A stretch of 5,793 bases of DNA, taken from contig CAYYWV010000135.1 of the NCBI GenBank assembly GCA_964475385.1, forward strand, positions 1 to 5,793, written 5' to 3'. The notes under the pieces are model-generated. The model worked only from the letters and a program-made list of their open reading frames with translations. It did not search any database and was not told where the DNA came from. Source of the stretch: CAYYWV01 sp964475385 (GTDB taxonomy: Bacteria; Pseudomonadota; Alphaproteobacteria; JAAXGF01). Shown here one piece after another: positions 1 to 5,709 of this stretch. How positions within the stretch are numbered: position 1 is the stretch's first letter; every line of letters begins with the position of its first letter. The translations under genes and the position numbers were made by a program.

Positions 1-22
1 GCGCGCGCCCGCGCTCGCCCCG

Positions 23-535
23 TCAGCGCCAGGCCGTGCGCGCGAGAAGATCGAGCACGCCGCCCGCCGCCGCCTCCGCGATCGTTCCGGCGAGCGGCCC
101 CCAGGCCCCGTCGAGCGCTCCCGCCGGGACCGCGTTCGCTTGGCGCGCGACGCCGAGGCGGCGGCCTTCGGGGGTGATGACCTCCCACAGAACCTCGACC
201 TCCTGGGTTCCGCCCCTCGGCGCGGCCACCGAGACGCTGCCGAGCAGCACGAGCCCCGCGCGGTCGAGGTCGGGGGCGAGCGGCGCGCCGGCCCGGGCGA
301 GCGCGCGCGCCATCGCCCGGCGCAAGGCGCGGCGGCCGTCGCCGGGCGCGCCGGCGATGGCGGCGACGAACAACGGGGGGCGGGGATCTTCGGCCGCCGG
401 GCTCGGCTCGTCCCCGGCGCGGGCGAGCGGCGGCGGCGGGATCGCGCCTTGCCCCGGGGCGTGCGCGAAAGGACGCGGCAGCTCGCCGCAGCCGGCGAGG
501 GCGACGAGGGCGGCGAACAGAATCGCATACGGCAT
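23..535 (-). CDS. Small lipoprotein of unknown function
   Basis: Predicted protein of 170 residues with a lipoprotein signal peptide: a hydrophobic stretch (residues 3-14) followed by the lipobox LAGC, so Cys16 would be acylated by Lgt and become residue 1. Gly follows the Cys, so nothing signals inner-membrane retention and an outer-membrane, periplasm-facing location is likely. A Pro-rich linker (about 19-54) leads to a compact alpha/beta-looking domain (55-168) with an amphipathic Ala/Arg helix (66-83), VEVLWEVITPEG (113-124), and QANAVPAGALDGAWG (132-146), which looks like the family's conserved core. I recall lipoproteins of this type next to pgeF in alphaproteobacteria, but no function is known to me. 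The n-region (MPYA) has no Lys or Arg, which is unusual for a signal peptide; no alternative start exists between this ATG and the in-frame M24 stop codon. The ribosome binding site is a vague G-rich run. It is probably co-transcribed with the M24 gene. Confidence 0.75.
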   Translation of the reverse strand: MPYAILFAALVALAGCGELPRPFAHAPGQGAIPPPPLARAGDEPSPAAEDPRPPLFVAAIAGAPGDGRRALRRAMARALARAGAPLAPDLDRAGLVLLGSVSVAAPRGGTQEVEVLWEVITPEGRRLGVARQANAVPAGALDGAWGPLAGTIAEAAAGGVLDLLARTAWR

Positions 536-562
536 CGGTCCCGCCCCGCCGCGGCCGCCGCG

Positions 563-1714
563 CTAGACCACGACCAGATCGAGACTGGCGTTCGAAAGCC
601 GCTCGCAGCCGGTCTCGGTGACGCGCACGCTTTCGCCCACCGCCATGCCGAGCCCATGGTCGCTGTCGGCGAGGATCATGTGGAGGAAGAACACCATGTC
701 GGGCTCGGCCGTGACCGGGTTGCCTGTGTACAGCATGGGCCAGTCCATCCAGTTGGGGGCGAAGGTCGCGCCCATGGCGTAGCCGCAGGCGTTGAGTCGG
801 TGGTCGCGGAAGCCGGCCGCATCGAGCGTCCGGGCGTGAGCGTCGAAAGCCTCGCCGATGGGGCGGCCCGGGCGCAACGCTTCCTTGGTCGCGGCGAGCG
901 CGTCGAGACAGGCGGCGTGCATGGCGCGTTGGCGGGCGCTCGCCCGGCCGGTGAGGATGGTGCGCATCAGCGCGGCGTGATAGTGGCGGTAGACCCCGGC
1001 GAACTCGAGCATGAGCTGGTCCTCGGGGTCGAGCGTCCGCCGGCCCGAGAAGTACCGGCACAGAAGGGCGTCGCGGCCCGAGCCGATGATGAACTCGTTG
1101 GCCGGGTAGTCGCCGTCGCCGCGAAAGATCGCGCCTTGCATGGCGGCGAGGATGTCGCCTTCGAAAGCGCCGGGCCGGGTTTCGCGCTCGGCCGCGGCGA
1201 GCGCCTCGTCGGCGAGCGCGGCGGCGCGTTCGTGATAGGCGAGCTCGGCCGGGCTCTTTATCAGGCGCAGCGCGCTCACCAGCTCGGAGGCGTCCTCGAG
1301 CCGGCAGAAGCCGTCGAAGGCGGCCTCGATCATGCGCCAGCTCCGCCCCGTCAGGCCATAGGCCTCGAGCTCGACGCCGAGACGTTTGCCGCGGCAGCCG
1401 TGGCCGTCGAGAACGTCGCGCAGGGTTTCGGCCGGGTTGGCCCCCGCCCGATCGGTCCAGATGCGGATGTCCTCGATGATCGAGGTGTGCTGCGCCTGGC
1501 GCAGGTCGGGCGCGCGGGTGAGCAGCGTCATCGTCCCATCCGCGCCGAGATAGAGGCACTGGAAGTAGACGAAGCCGAAGCTGTCGAACCCGGTCAGATA
1601 GTACATGCTTTCCTGCCGGAACATCAAAAGCCCGTCGAGCCCGCGCTCGACCATGCGGGCGCGGGCGCGCTCCTGGCGCGCCGCGAACTCGTTGCGACTG
1701 AAGTGAAGCGCCAT
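563..1714 (-). CDS. M24 family (creatinase/aminopeptidase P fold) protein with altered active site
   Basis: Protein of 383 residues with two domains: a creatinase-type N-terminal domain (about 1-150, with MYYLTGFDSFGF at 37-48) and a pita-bread M24 domain (about 155-375, entered by the typical KSPAEL at 153-158). Usual members are Xaa-Pro peptidases with two metal ions, or non-metal hydrolases such as creatinase. My hand alignment to E. coli PepP puts Glu237 and Ala248 at the two metal Asp positions (LEFAG...ALMRT), Tyr312 at the metal His (GYAMG for GHGIG), His345 at the first Glu (FFLHM) and Gly360 at the last Glu, with Glu361 beside it; the catalytic His is Arg220 (LLCRYFSG). A metal-dependent peptidase is therefore unlikely; a C-N hydrolase related to creatinase or ectoine hydrolase is possible, substrate unknown. 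Similar proteins appear widespread in alphaproteobacteria. The start is fixed by AAGGGAGG. It ends in TAG, 27 bases before the lipoprotein gene and in the same frame. Confidence 0.85.
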   Translation of the reverse strand: MALHFSRNEFAARQERARARMVERGLDGLLMFRQESMYYLTGFDSFGFVYFQCLYLGADGTMTLLTRAPDLRQAQHTSIIEDIRIWTDRAGANPAETLRDVLDGHGCRGKRLGVELEAYGLTGRSWRMIEAAFDGFCRLEDASELVSALRLIKSPAELAYHERAAALADEALAAAERETRPGAFEGDILAAMQGAIFRGDGDYPANEFIIGSGRDALLCRYFSGRRTLDPEDQLMLEFAGVYRHYHAALMRTILTGRASARQRAMHAACLDALAATKEALRPGRPIGEAFDAHARTLDAAGFRDHRLNACGYAMGATFAPNWMDWPMLYTGNPVTAEPDMVFFLHMILADSDHGLGMAVGESVRVTETGCERLSNASLDLVVV

Positions 1715-1720
1715 GGCCGA

Positions 1721-1728
1721 CCTCCCTT
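1721..1728 (-). promoter_or_regulatory. Strong ribosome binding site of the M24 gene
   Basis: On the minus strand AAGGGAGG lies 6 bases before the ATG at 1714, close to the ideal anti-16S match. It rules out the longer in-frame start at 1816, whose extra 34 residues would run through the operator-like and promoter region and are not part of the M24 fold. Confidence 0.8.
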
Positions 1729-1741
1729 TTTTCACCTCAAA

Positions 1742-1762
1742 TTGTGACAAAAATTGCGACAA
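1742..1762. promoter_or_regulatory. Tandem operator-like sites before the M24 gene
   Basis: TTGTGACAA (1742-1750) and TTGCGACAA (1754-1762) are 9-base direct repeats differing at one base, with starts 12 bases apart. The first is a perfect inverted repeat (TTGT, centre G, ACAA). The pair sits in an AT-rich patch just downstream of the candidate -10 box and upstream of the ribosome binding site, where a repressor would block initiation. GntR-type regulators often bind TTGT...ACAA sites, but no regulator gene lies in the window. Confidence 0.4.
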
Positions 1763-1768
1763 GCGGCG

Positions 1769-1795
1769 ACCATAGCACATCCGCCTGTTTCGCAA
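1769..1795 (-). promoter_or_regulatory. Weak candidate promoter for the M24 gene
   Basis: On the minus strand TTGCGA (1790-1795) and TATGGT (1769-1774) stand 15 bases apart, about 55 bases before the M24 start codon. The spacing is short by two and both boxes are imperfect, so this is tentative. It is favoured mainly because the gap follows the end of an operon and must hold the start signal for the next transcript unless there is readthrough from pgeF. Confidence 0.3.
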
Positions 1796-1847
1796 GCGGC
1801 CGGGGCTGGCTCTCATATCGTTTCGCTTTTGAACGACCTATGGGACC

Positions 1848-1968
1848 GAGGCCCTCGTCCTTCGACGCGCTCGTCCTGCGACCGTGCTCAGGATGAGGGC
1901 CTCACCCTGAGCGCGCCCCCGCGAAAGCGGGGGCCTGTCGAAGGGCGAGGCGCGGGCCTCCTCATGAG
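1848..1968. repeat. Composite dispersed palindromic repeat downstream of pgeF
   Basis: The outer arms are CCTCGTCCTTCGAC (1853-1866) and GTCGAAGGGCGAGG (1937-1950), complementary at 13 of 14 positions with one G-T. An inner stem pairs 1886-1897 (GCTCAGGATGAG) with 1901-1912 (CTCACCCTGAGC), 11 of 12, around a GGC loop. The wording (CCTTCGAC, CTCAGGATGAGG, CACCCTGAGC, CTGTCGAAGG) matches a class of intergenic palindromes that I know to be scattered through many alphaproteobacterial genomes. Two things disturb the simple pattern: a 16-base near-duplication of the left arm (1854-1869 and 1870-1885), and a GC hairpin lodged between CCTGAGC and CTGTCGAAGG on the right. A further small stem (GAGGC 1947-1951 with GCCTC 1956-1960) and the palindrome CTCATGAG (1961-1968) follow. 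It may help end or protect the pgeF operon transcript. Confidence 0.75.
1915..1934 (-). terminator. GC-rich hairpin after pgeF, possible transcript end
   Basis: A perfect 8-bp stem, GCCCCCGC (1915-1922) with GCGGGGGC (1927-1934), encloses a 4-base loop that reads GAAA on the plus strand and TTTC in the pgeF transcript. It starts about 45 bases past the pgeF stop. No T-run follows on either strand, so it is not a canonical Rho-independent terminator; it could pause polymerase, mark a processed 3' end, or simply be a second repeat unit. The CCCGCGAAAGCGGG core is itself a common intergenic repeat in alphaproteobacteria, from general knowledge. Confidence 0.45.
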
Positions 1969-1978
1969 CGAACGGGTG

Positions 1979-2770
1979 TCAGGGCTTCAGCGCGATCGCC
2001 GAAAGCAGCCGCCCGTAGGACGGCTCGCCGCGCCGGCGTGCGCGGCGGTAGCTGAAGAAGCGCGCGTCATCGGCGCAGGTGTCGCCGCGGACGCGCTCGA
2101 TGCGGCCGAGGCCGAGCCGTTCGAGCCGGCCGAGCACATAGCCCGCAAGGTCGAACAACAGCCGTCCGTCCCGCGGCGCGGGGGCGAACAGGGCGGCGTT
2201 GGCGGGGTCGGCGGCGACGAAGCGGTCGCGGAACTCGGGGCCGACCTCGTAAGAGCGCGCGCCGATGCAGGGGCCGACGGCGGCGACGATGCGCGGCCTT
2301 CGCGCGCCGAGGCGTTCCATCGCCGCGAGCGCGGCTTCGAGCACGCCGTCGAGCGCGCCGCGCCAGCCGGCGTGCGCCGCGCCGATTACGCCGGCGTCCG
2401 GATCGGCGAACAGGACCGGCGCGCAGTCGGCGGTAAGGACGCCGAGCGCGATCCCGGCCGCGCGGGTGGCGAGCGCGTCGGCCTTGGGCGCGCGCTCGTG
2501 GGGCCAGGGCCGCTCGACCACGACGCAGCGGGCGCTGTGGCATTGGTAGGCGGTGCAGAGCGTCGCGCCGTCGAGGCCGAGGGCGGCGAGCGCCCTCAGC
2601 CGGTTCTCGGCGACCCGTTCGGCCGCGTCCCGAGAGCCGAAGCCGCAGTTGAGCGAGGCGTAGATCCCTTCGCTCACCCCGCCCTCGCGGGTGAAGAAGC
2701 CGTGAACCGTGGCCGGCGCGGCCGCGAGCGCGGCGGCCGCGAGGGGGCGCGGTCCAGGGCGGTCGCTCAC
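1979..2770 (-). CDS. pgeF: Peptidoglycan editing factor PgeF (YfiH/YlmD, Cu-oxidase_4 family)
   Basis: Protein of 263 residues, normal for this family (formerly DUF152, annotated as laccase or multicopper polyphenol oxidase). In E. coli, PgeF acts on peptidoglycan precursors in which L-Ser has wrongly replaced L-Ala; related proteins such as human FAMIN have purine nucleoside activities, so the exact chemistry may vary. The presumed catalytic/metal triad is present: His78 in CHSAR, Cys116 in TADCAPVLFAD, His133 in HAGWRG. Other conserved stretches are HGFFTREGGVS (23-33), GPCIGARSYEVG (166-177), FSYRR (239-243) and a C-terminal GR (253-254). Initiation is at GTG, supported by GGAGG 6 bases upstream and by the 4-base overlap with the preceding stop. 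It is the last gene of the overlapping cluster and is followed by the repeat-rich gap. lgt, midA-like and pgeF genes are commonly found in this order in alphaproteobacteria, from general knowledge. Confidence 0.93.
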   Translation of the reverse strand: MSDRPGPRPLAAAALAAAPATVHGFFTREGGVSEGIYASLNCGFGSRDAAERVAENRLRALAALGLDGATLCTAYQCHSARCVVVERPWPHERAPKADALATRAAGIALGVLTADCAPVLFADPDAGVIGAAHAGWRGALDGVLEAALAAMERLGARRPRIVAAVGPCIGARSYEVGPEFRDRFVAADPANAALFAPAPRDGRLLFDLAGYVLGRLERLGLGRIERVRGDTCADDARFFSYRRARRRGEPSYGRLLSAIALKP

Positions 2771-3879
2771 TCCGGGCCTCCGACGCCCCCGGCGTCTTCG
2801 GCGAAGCCCTCGGGCGGGGCGGCGTCCCGGGGCGCGATCGCCAGCGCCTTGAACAGGACGCCCATGGCGCCCGGCGAGACCAGGCGCTCGGCCGCCGCGG
2901 CGATGGCCTCGCGCTGGCGGGCGTCGGCGTTGCGCATGAGCGCGGCGGCGCGGGTTTCGATCCCGAGCGCGAGCAGGAGGTCGCCCTGGTTGACCGGGCC
3001 GAAGGCCCGTGCGCCCGCCTCCTCGGCGGCGCGGGCGAGCGTCGCGAAGTCGACCCGCGCCGAAAGATCGGCCTCGCCGGGGGCCTCGAGCACCTCGTGG
3101 CGTCCGTGGCGGCGGACCGCCTGCAAGGTGTCGCCGAGCGCGCCGCGCTCGCTCGCGTAATCGACGATCAGGGCGCGCCCGCCCGAGGCGGCGATGCGGC
3201 GTCCGATCTCGTGGGCGAGCCCGATTCCCGCCGGCGAGACCTCGGCGACGCTTCCCGGCGGGGCGTCGGCGGCTTCGGGCGGGATCAGGGCGGTCGCCGG
3301 CGTCGGCGCAGGCGCGAGCACGAAGCGAAAGCCCTCGCCCGCGGGGTCGAGGTCGACCAGGCGCTCGCGCCAGCCCTCGCCCACGCGCACGAACTGGTGG
3401 ATGGGCAGGGCGTCGAAGAGCTCGTTGGCGATCAGCAGCAGCGGCCCTTCGGGCACCGAGGCGAGATCGTCGTGCCAGGCGGCGACCGCATCGCCGAGCC
3501 GTGCGCGTTGGGCCTCGCGCAACAGCGGGCTGGTCTCGACCAGATGCACGGCGACCGCCGCGCGCAGCTCGGGGATCGTTGCGAACGCGCGCAGCGCATC
3601 GGCCATCAGGGTGCCGCGCCCGGGGCCGAGCTCGACGAGAAGGACGGGATCGGGTCGGCCCATCGCGTCCCAGCCGACCGCGAGCCACAGCCCGATGAGC
3701 TCGCCGAACATCTGGCTCACCTCGGGCGCGGTGACGAAGTCGCCTTCGCGGCCCAGGGGATCGGCGCGCATGTAATACCCGTGCCGGGGATGGGCGAGCG
3801 CGGTGGCCATGAACTCGGCGACGGTGAGCGGTCCCCCGATCCGGATTCGCGCGCGCAAGGTCTCGGCGAGCGCGCTCAT
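2767..3879 (-). CDS. Class I SAM-dependent methyltransferase, MidA/NDUFAF7 family
   Basis: Protein of 370 residues belonging to the DUF185/Methyltransf_28 family. Mitochondrial members (NDUFAF7/MidA) dimethylate an arginine of the 49-kDa subunit of complex I and are needed for its assembly; bacterial members are presumed to act on NuoD, though few have been tested. Visible features: the family N-terminus with HPRHGYYM (30-37), GDFVTAPEVSQMFGE (46-60), SAM-binding motif I VELGPGRGT (82-90), and the strongly conserved NELFDALPIHQF (152-163). The ATG at 3879 was chosen because it overlaps the lgt stop (ATGA) and immediately precedes the conserved N-terminus; an extension to 4125 would only read the lgt gene in another frame. 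No good Shine-Dalgarno sequence is visible, which suggests coupling to lgt. The stop overlaps the pgeF GTG. No nuo gene is in the window, so the complex I role rests on family knowledge alone. Confidence 0.9.
   Translation of the reverse strand: MSALAETLRARIRIGGPLTVAEFMATALAHPRHGYYMRADPLGREGDFVTAPEVSQMFGELIGLWLAVGWDAMGRPDPVLLVELGPGRGTLMADALRAFATIPELRAAVAVHLVETSPLLREAQRARLGDAVAAWHDDLASVPEGPLLLIANELFDALPIHQFVRVGEGWRERLVDLDPAGEGFRFVLAPAPTPATALIPPEAADAPPGSVAEVSPAGIGLAHEIGRRIAASGGRALIVDYASERGALGDTLQAVRRHGRHEVLEAPGEADLSARVDFATLARAAEEAGARAFGPVNQGDLLLALGIETRAAALMRNADARQREAIAAAAERLVSPGAMGVLFKALAIAPRDAAPPEGFAEDAGGVGGPE
2777..2781 (-). promoter_or_regulatory. Ribosome binding site that fixes the pgeF GTG start
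   Basis: On the minus strand GGAGG stands 6 bases before the GTG at 2770, inside the 3' end of the methyltransferase gene. Together with the GTGA stop/start overlap it decides for the GTG over any upstream in-frame start. It is the only clear Shine-Dalgarno sequence among the three internal starts of the operon. Confidence 0.7.
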
Positions 3880-4697
3880 CCGTTGCGTCGCGCTGCGGAC
3901 GACGGCGCGGCGCCGGTCCGGCGCAGCATCAGCCACAGGCCGAACAGCACCATCGGCGCAGACAGGATCTGCCCCATGGTCACTCCGCCTGCGAAGAAGC
4001 CGAGGTAGGCGTCGGGCTCGCGGAACAACTCGGCGATCGAGCGGAAGACGCCGTAGCCGACGAGAAAAGCGCCGGTCAGGAACCCCTCTCGCGCGCGGGC
4101 GACGGGCAGACGCGCGAGCGCCCACAGGATCACGAACAGGAGCGCCCCTTCAAGGGTGGCTTCGTAAAGCTGACTCGGGTGGCGCGGCTCGGGTCCGGCG
4201 CGGGGGAAGACCATCGCCCAGGGTACGTCGGTCGGCCGGCCCCAGAGCTCGCCGTTGATGAAGTTGGCGACCCGGCCGAAGAACAGGCCGATCGGCACCG
4301 CTCCGGCGACCAGGTCCGAGAGCACGAGAAGCCGGATTCCGCGTTGGCGCGCGAACAGGATGAGCGCCGCGATCACCCCGAGCGCGCCGCCGTGGAACGA
4401 CATGCCGCCTTTCCAGACCTGGAGGATCGCGAGAGGGTTCGCGAAGTAGTAGCCGGGCTGATAGAACAACACATAGCCGAGCCGCCCGCCGATCACCACG
4501 CCAAGGGTCGCCCAGACCACGAAGTCGTCGATCGCCACCGCATCGGGGCCGTCCGGGCGTTGTGCGGCGCGGGACCGCACGAAGCGCCAGCCGATAAGGA
4601 TTCCCGCGATGTAGGCGAGCGCGTACCAGCGAATCGCAAAAGGGCCGATCTGAACGAGGACCGGGTCGATCGCCGGGAAGGGAAGGGCGAAGATCAT
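3876..4697 (-). CDS. lgt: Prolipoprotein diacylglyceryl transferase
   Basis: Inner-membrane enzyme of 273 residues, normal length for Lgt. It transfers diacylglycerol from phosphatidylglycerol to the lipobox cysteine of prolipoproteins, the first step of lipoprotein maturation. Several hydrophobic segments are visible (about 22-40, 58-80, 102-117, 127-142, 183-196, 207-222, 234-258). Diagnostic motifs: GGMSFHGG at 97-104 with the essential-type His102; the Lgt signature GRVANFINGELWGR at 141-154; HPSQLYE at 173-179; FRSIAELFREPD at 218-229. The protein ends in a short Arg-rich tail. The ATG overlaps the hldD stop (ATGA), and no Shine-Dalgarno sequence is evident just upstream, so translation probably depends on coupling to hldD. 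The stop overlaps the next start, again as ATGA. The lipoprotein at 23-535 in this window is a plausible substrate. Identification is close to certain. Confidence 0.97.
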   Translation of the reverse strand: MIFALPFPAIDPVLVQIGPFAIRWYALAYIAGILIGWRFVRSRAAQRPDGPDAVAIDDFVVWATLGVVIGGRLGYVLFYQPGYYFANPLAILQVWKGGMSFHGGALGVIAALILFARQRGIRLLVLSDLVAGAVPIGLFFGRVANFINGELWGRPTDVPWAMVFPRAGPEPRHPSQLYEATLEGALLFVILWALARLPVARAREGFLTGAFLVGYGVFRSIAELFREPDAYLGFFAGGVTMGQILSAPMVLFGLWLMLRRTGAAPSSAARRNG

Positions 4698-5680
4698 CGG
4701 TAAATGTCAGGCTGTGAGAGATATTGCGATACGTAATCGGCGACGCCTGCCTCGACGTCGGTGAAGGGCCGTTCGTAGCCCGCCGCGCGCAGGCGGTCCA
4801 TCCGCGCCTCGGTGAAGTACTGATAGCGCGGCCGCAGCTCTTCGGGCGTGTCCACATAGACGATGTTGGGCGTTTGGCCGCAGGCCCGGAACAGCGCGCC
4901 CACGAGATCGACGAAACGCCGCGCCCGCCCGGTGCCCAGGTTGAAAAGCCCGTTGACCTCGGCCCGGTCGAAGAGCCAGAGCATCACGTCCACGCAGTCG
5001 GCGACGTAGACGAAATCGCGCATCTGGCCGCCGTCCTCGTAGTCCGGGTGGTGCGAGCGGAACAGGGTCACCGGCTCGCCGGCGGCGGCGCGGGCGTAGT
5101 TCTTGGCGATGAGGCTCCGCATCGCGCCCTTGTGGTACTCGTTGGGGCCGTAGACGTTGAAGAACTTGAGGCCGACCCACTGGCGGGGACGGACGGCGCC
5201 GCTCGCCGCCAGCCGCGCGATGCGGCGGTCGACGACGTGCTTGGACCAGCCGTAGAGGTTGAGCGGCCGGAGCCGGGCGAGCGCCTCGGGCGAGCCGTCG
5301 TCGTCGAACCCTGCGCTTCCGTCGCCGTAGGTCGCCGCCGACGAAGCGTAGATCAGCCGCCGGTCGTGCTTGGCGCACCAGCGCCAGAGGCCGAGGCTGA
5401 GGCGGATGTTGGTCTCGACCATCCGGTCGGCGTCGGTCTCGGTGGTCGACGAGATCGCGCCCATATGGAAGACGCAATCGATCTTGGCCGCGTTGGCGTC
5501 GAGAAAGGCGAACAGATCCTCGGGCGGAACGATCTCGGCGAGCTCGCGCTTGGCGATGTTGCGCCATTTCTCGTCCGCGCCGAGCCGGTCGCAGACGACG
5601 ATGTCGTCGAGCCCCCGCGCTTCGAGCCCGGCGACCAGGTTCGAGCCGATGAAGCCGGCGCCGCCGGTGACAACGATCAT
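4694..5680 (-). CDS. hldD: ADP-L-glycero-D-manno-heptose 6-epimerase
   Basis: Extended short-chain dehydrogenase/epimerase of 328 residues, close to the usual length of HldD (RfaD/WaaD). The enzyme epimerises ADP-D-glycero-D-manno-heptose at C6 in the cytoplasm, the last step in making the ADP-L,D-heptose used for the lipopolysaccharide inner core. Visible motifs: NAD(P)-binding TGGAGFIG at residues 5-12; YASSAATYG at 111-119 with the catalytic Ser; the YxxxK pair as Tyr143/Lys147 in NLYGWSK; FFNVYGPNEYHKG at 173-185, whose HK is typical of HldD and supplies the proposed second base; RDFVYV at 221-226; YQYFTEA near 286-292. The start is set by the Rossmann strand beginning at residue 2 and by AAAGGG 6 bases upstream. 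It is the first gene of a four-gene operon, and its stop overlaps the lgt start as ATGA. Other nucleotide-sugar epimerases share the fold, but the HK motif and the C-terminal pattern favour HldD. Confidence 0.93.
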   Translation of the reverse strand: MIVVTGGAGFIGSNLVAGLEARGLDDIVVCDRLGADEKWRNIAKRELAEIVPPEDLFAFLDANAAKIDCVFHMGAISSTTETDADRMVETNIRLSLGLWRWCAKHDRRLIYASSAATYGDGSAGFDDDGSPEALARLRPLNLYGWSKHVVDRRIARLAASGAVRPRQWVGLKFFNVYGPNEYHKGAMRSLIAKNYARAAAGEPVTLFRSHHPDYEDGGQMRDFVYVADCVDVMLWLFDRAEVNGLFNLGTGRARRFVDLVGALFRACGQTPNIVYVDTPEELRPRYQYFTEARMDRLRAAGYERPFTDVEAGVADYVSQYLSQPDIYR

Positions 5681-5685
5681 CCGTC

Positions 5686-5692
5686 GCCCTTT
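5686..5692 (-). promoter_or_regulatory. Ribosome binding site that fixes the hldD start
   Basis: On the minus strand AAAGGGC stands 6 bases before the ATG at 5680. It supports that ATG over the in-frame ATG at 5752, which would add 24 residues of low-complexity, Arg/Gly-rich sequence ahead of the Rossmann-fold strand and overlap the candidate promoter. Confidence 0.6.
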
Positions 5693-5709
5693 CCCGTTTC
5701 CCTGCGCGT

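Noticed and set aside
140..1747. Long open frame of 535 codons on the plus strand, and similar ones at 1754-3160, 3097-4008 and 4724-5764
   Set aside because: They lie antisense to well-identified genes, have low-complexity Arg/Ala/Gly-rich translations with no recognisable domain, and reflect the scarcity of stop codons in very GC-rich DNA.
1715..1816. Earlier start for the M24 protein
   Set aside because: The 34 extra residues are translated from the operator-like and promoter region; a near-perfect Shine-Dalgarno sequence precedes the ATG at 1714.
1818..1836. Small inverted repeat TCGTT/AACGA with a 9-base loop
   Set aside because: Only 5 bp, not placed at a defined site, and within chance expectation.
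1915..1934. Canonical Rho-independent terminator
   Set aside because: The stem is excellent but no T-run follows on either strand, so I kept it only as a possible transcript end.
2771..3688. Long N-terminal extension of pgeF in frame
   Set aside because: It only reads the methyltransferase gene in another frame. The GTG at 2770 with GGAGG upstream and a stop/start overlap gives the normal family length.
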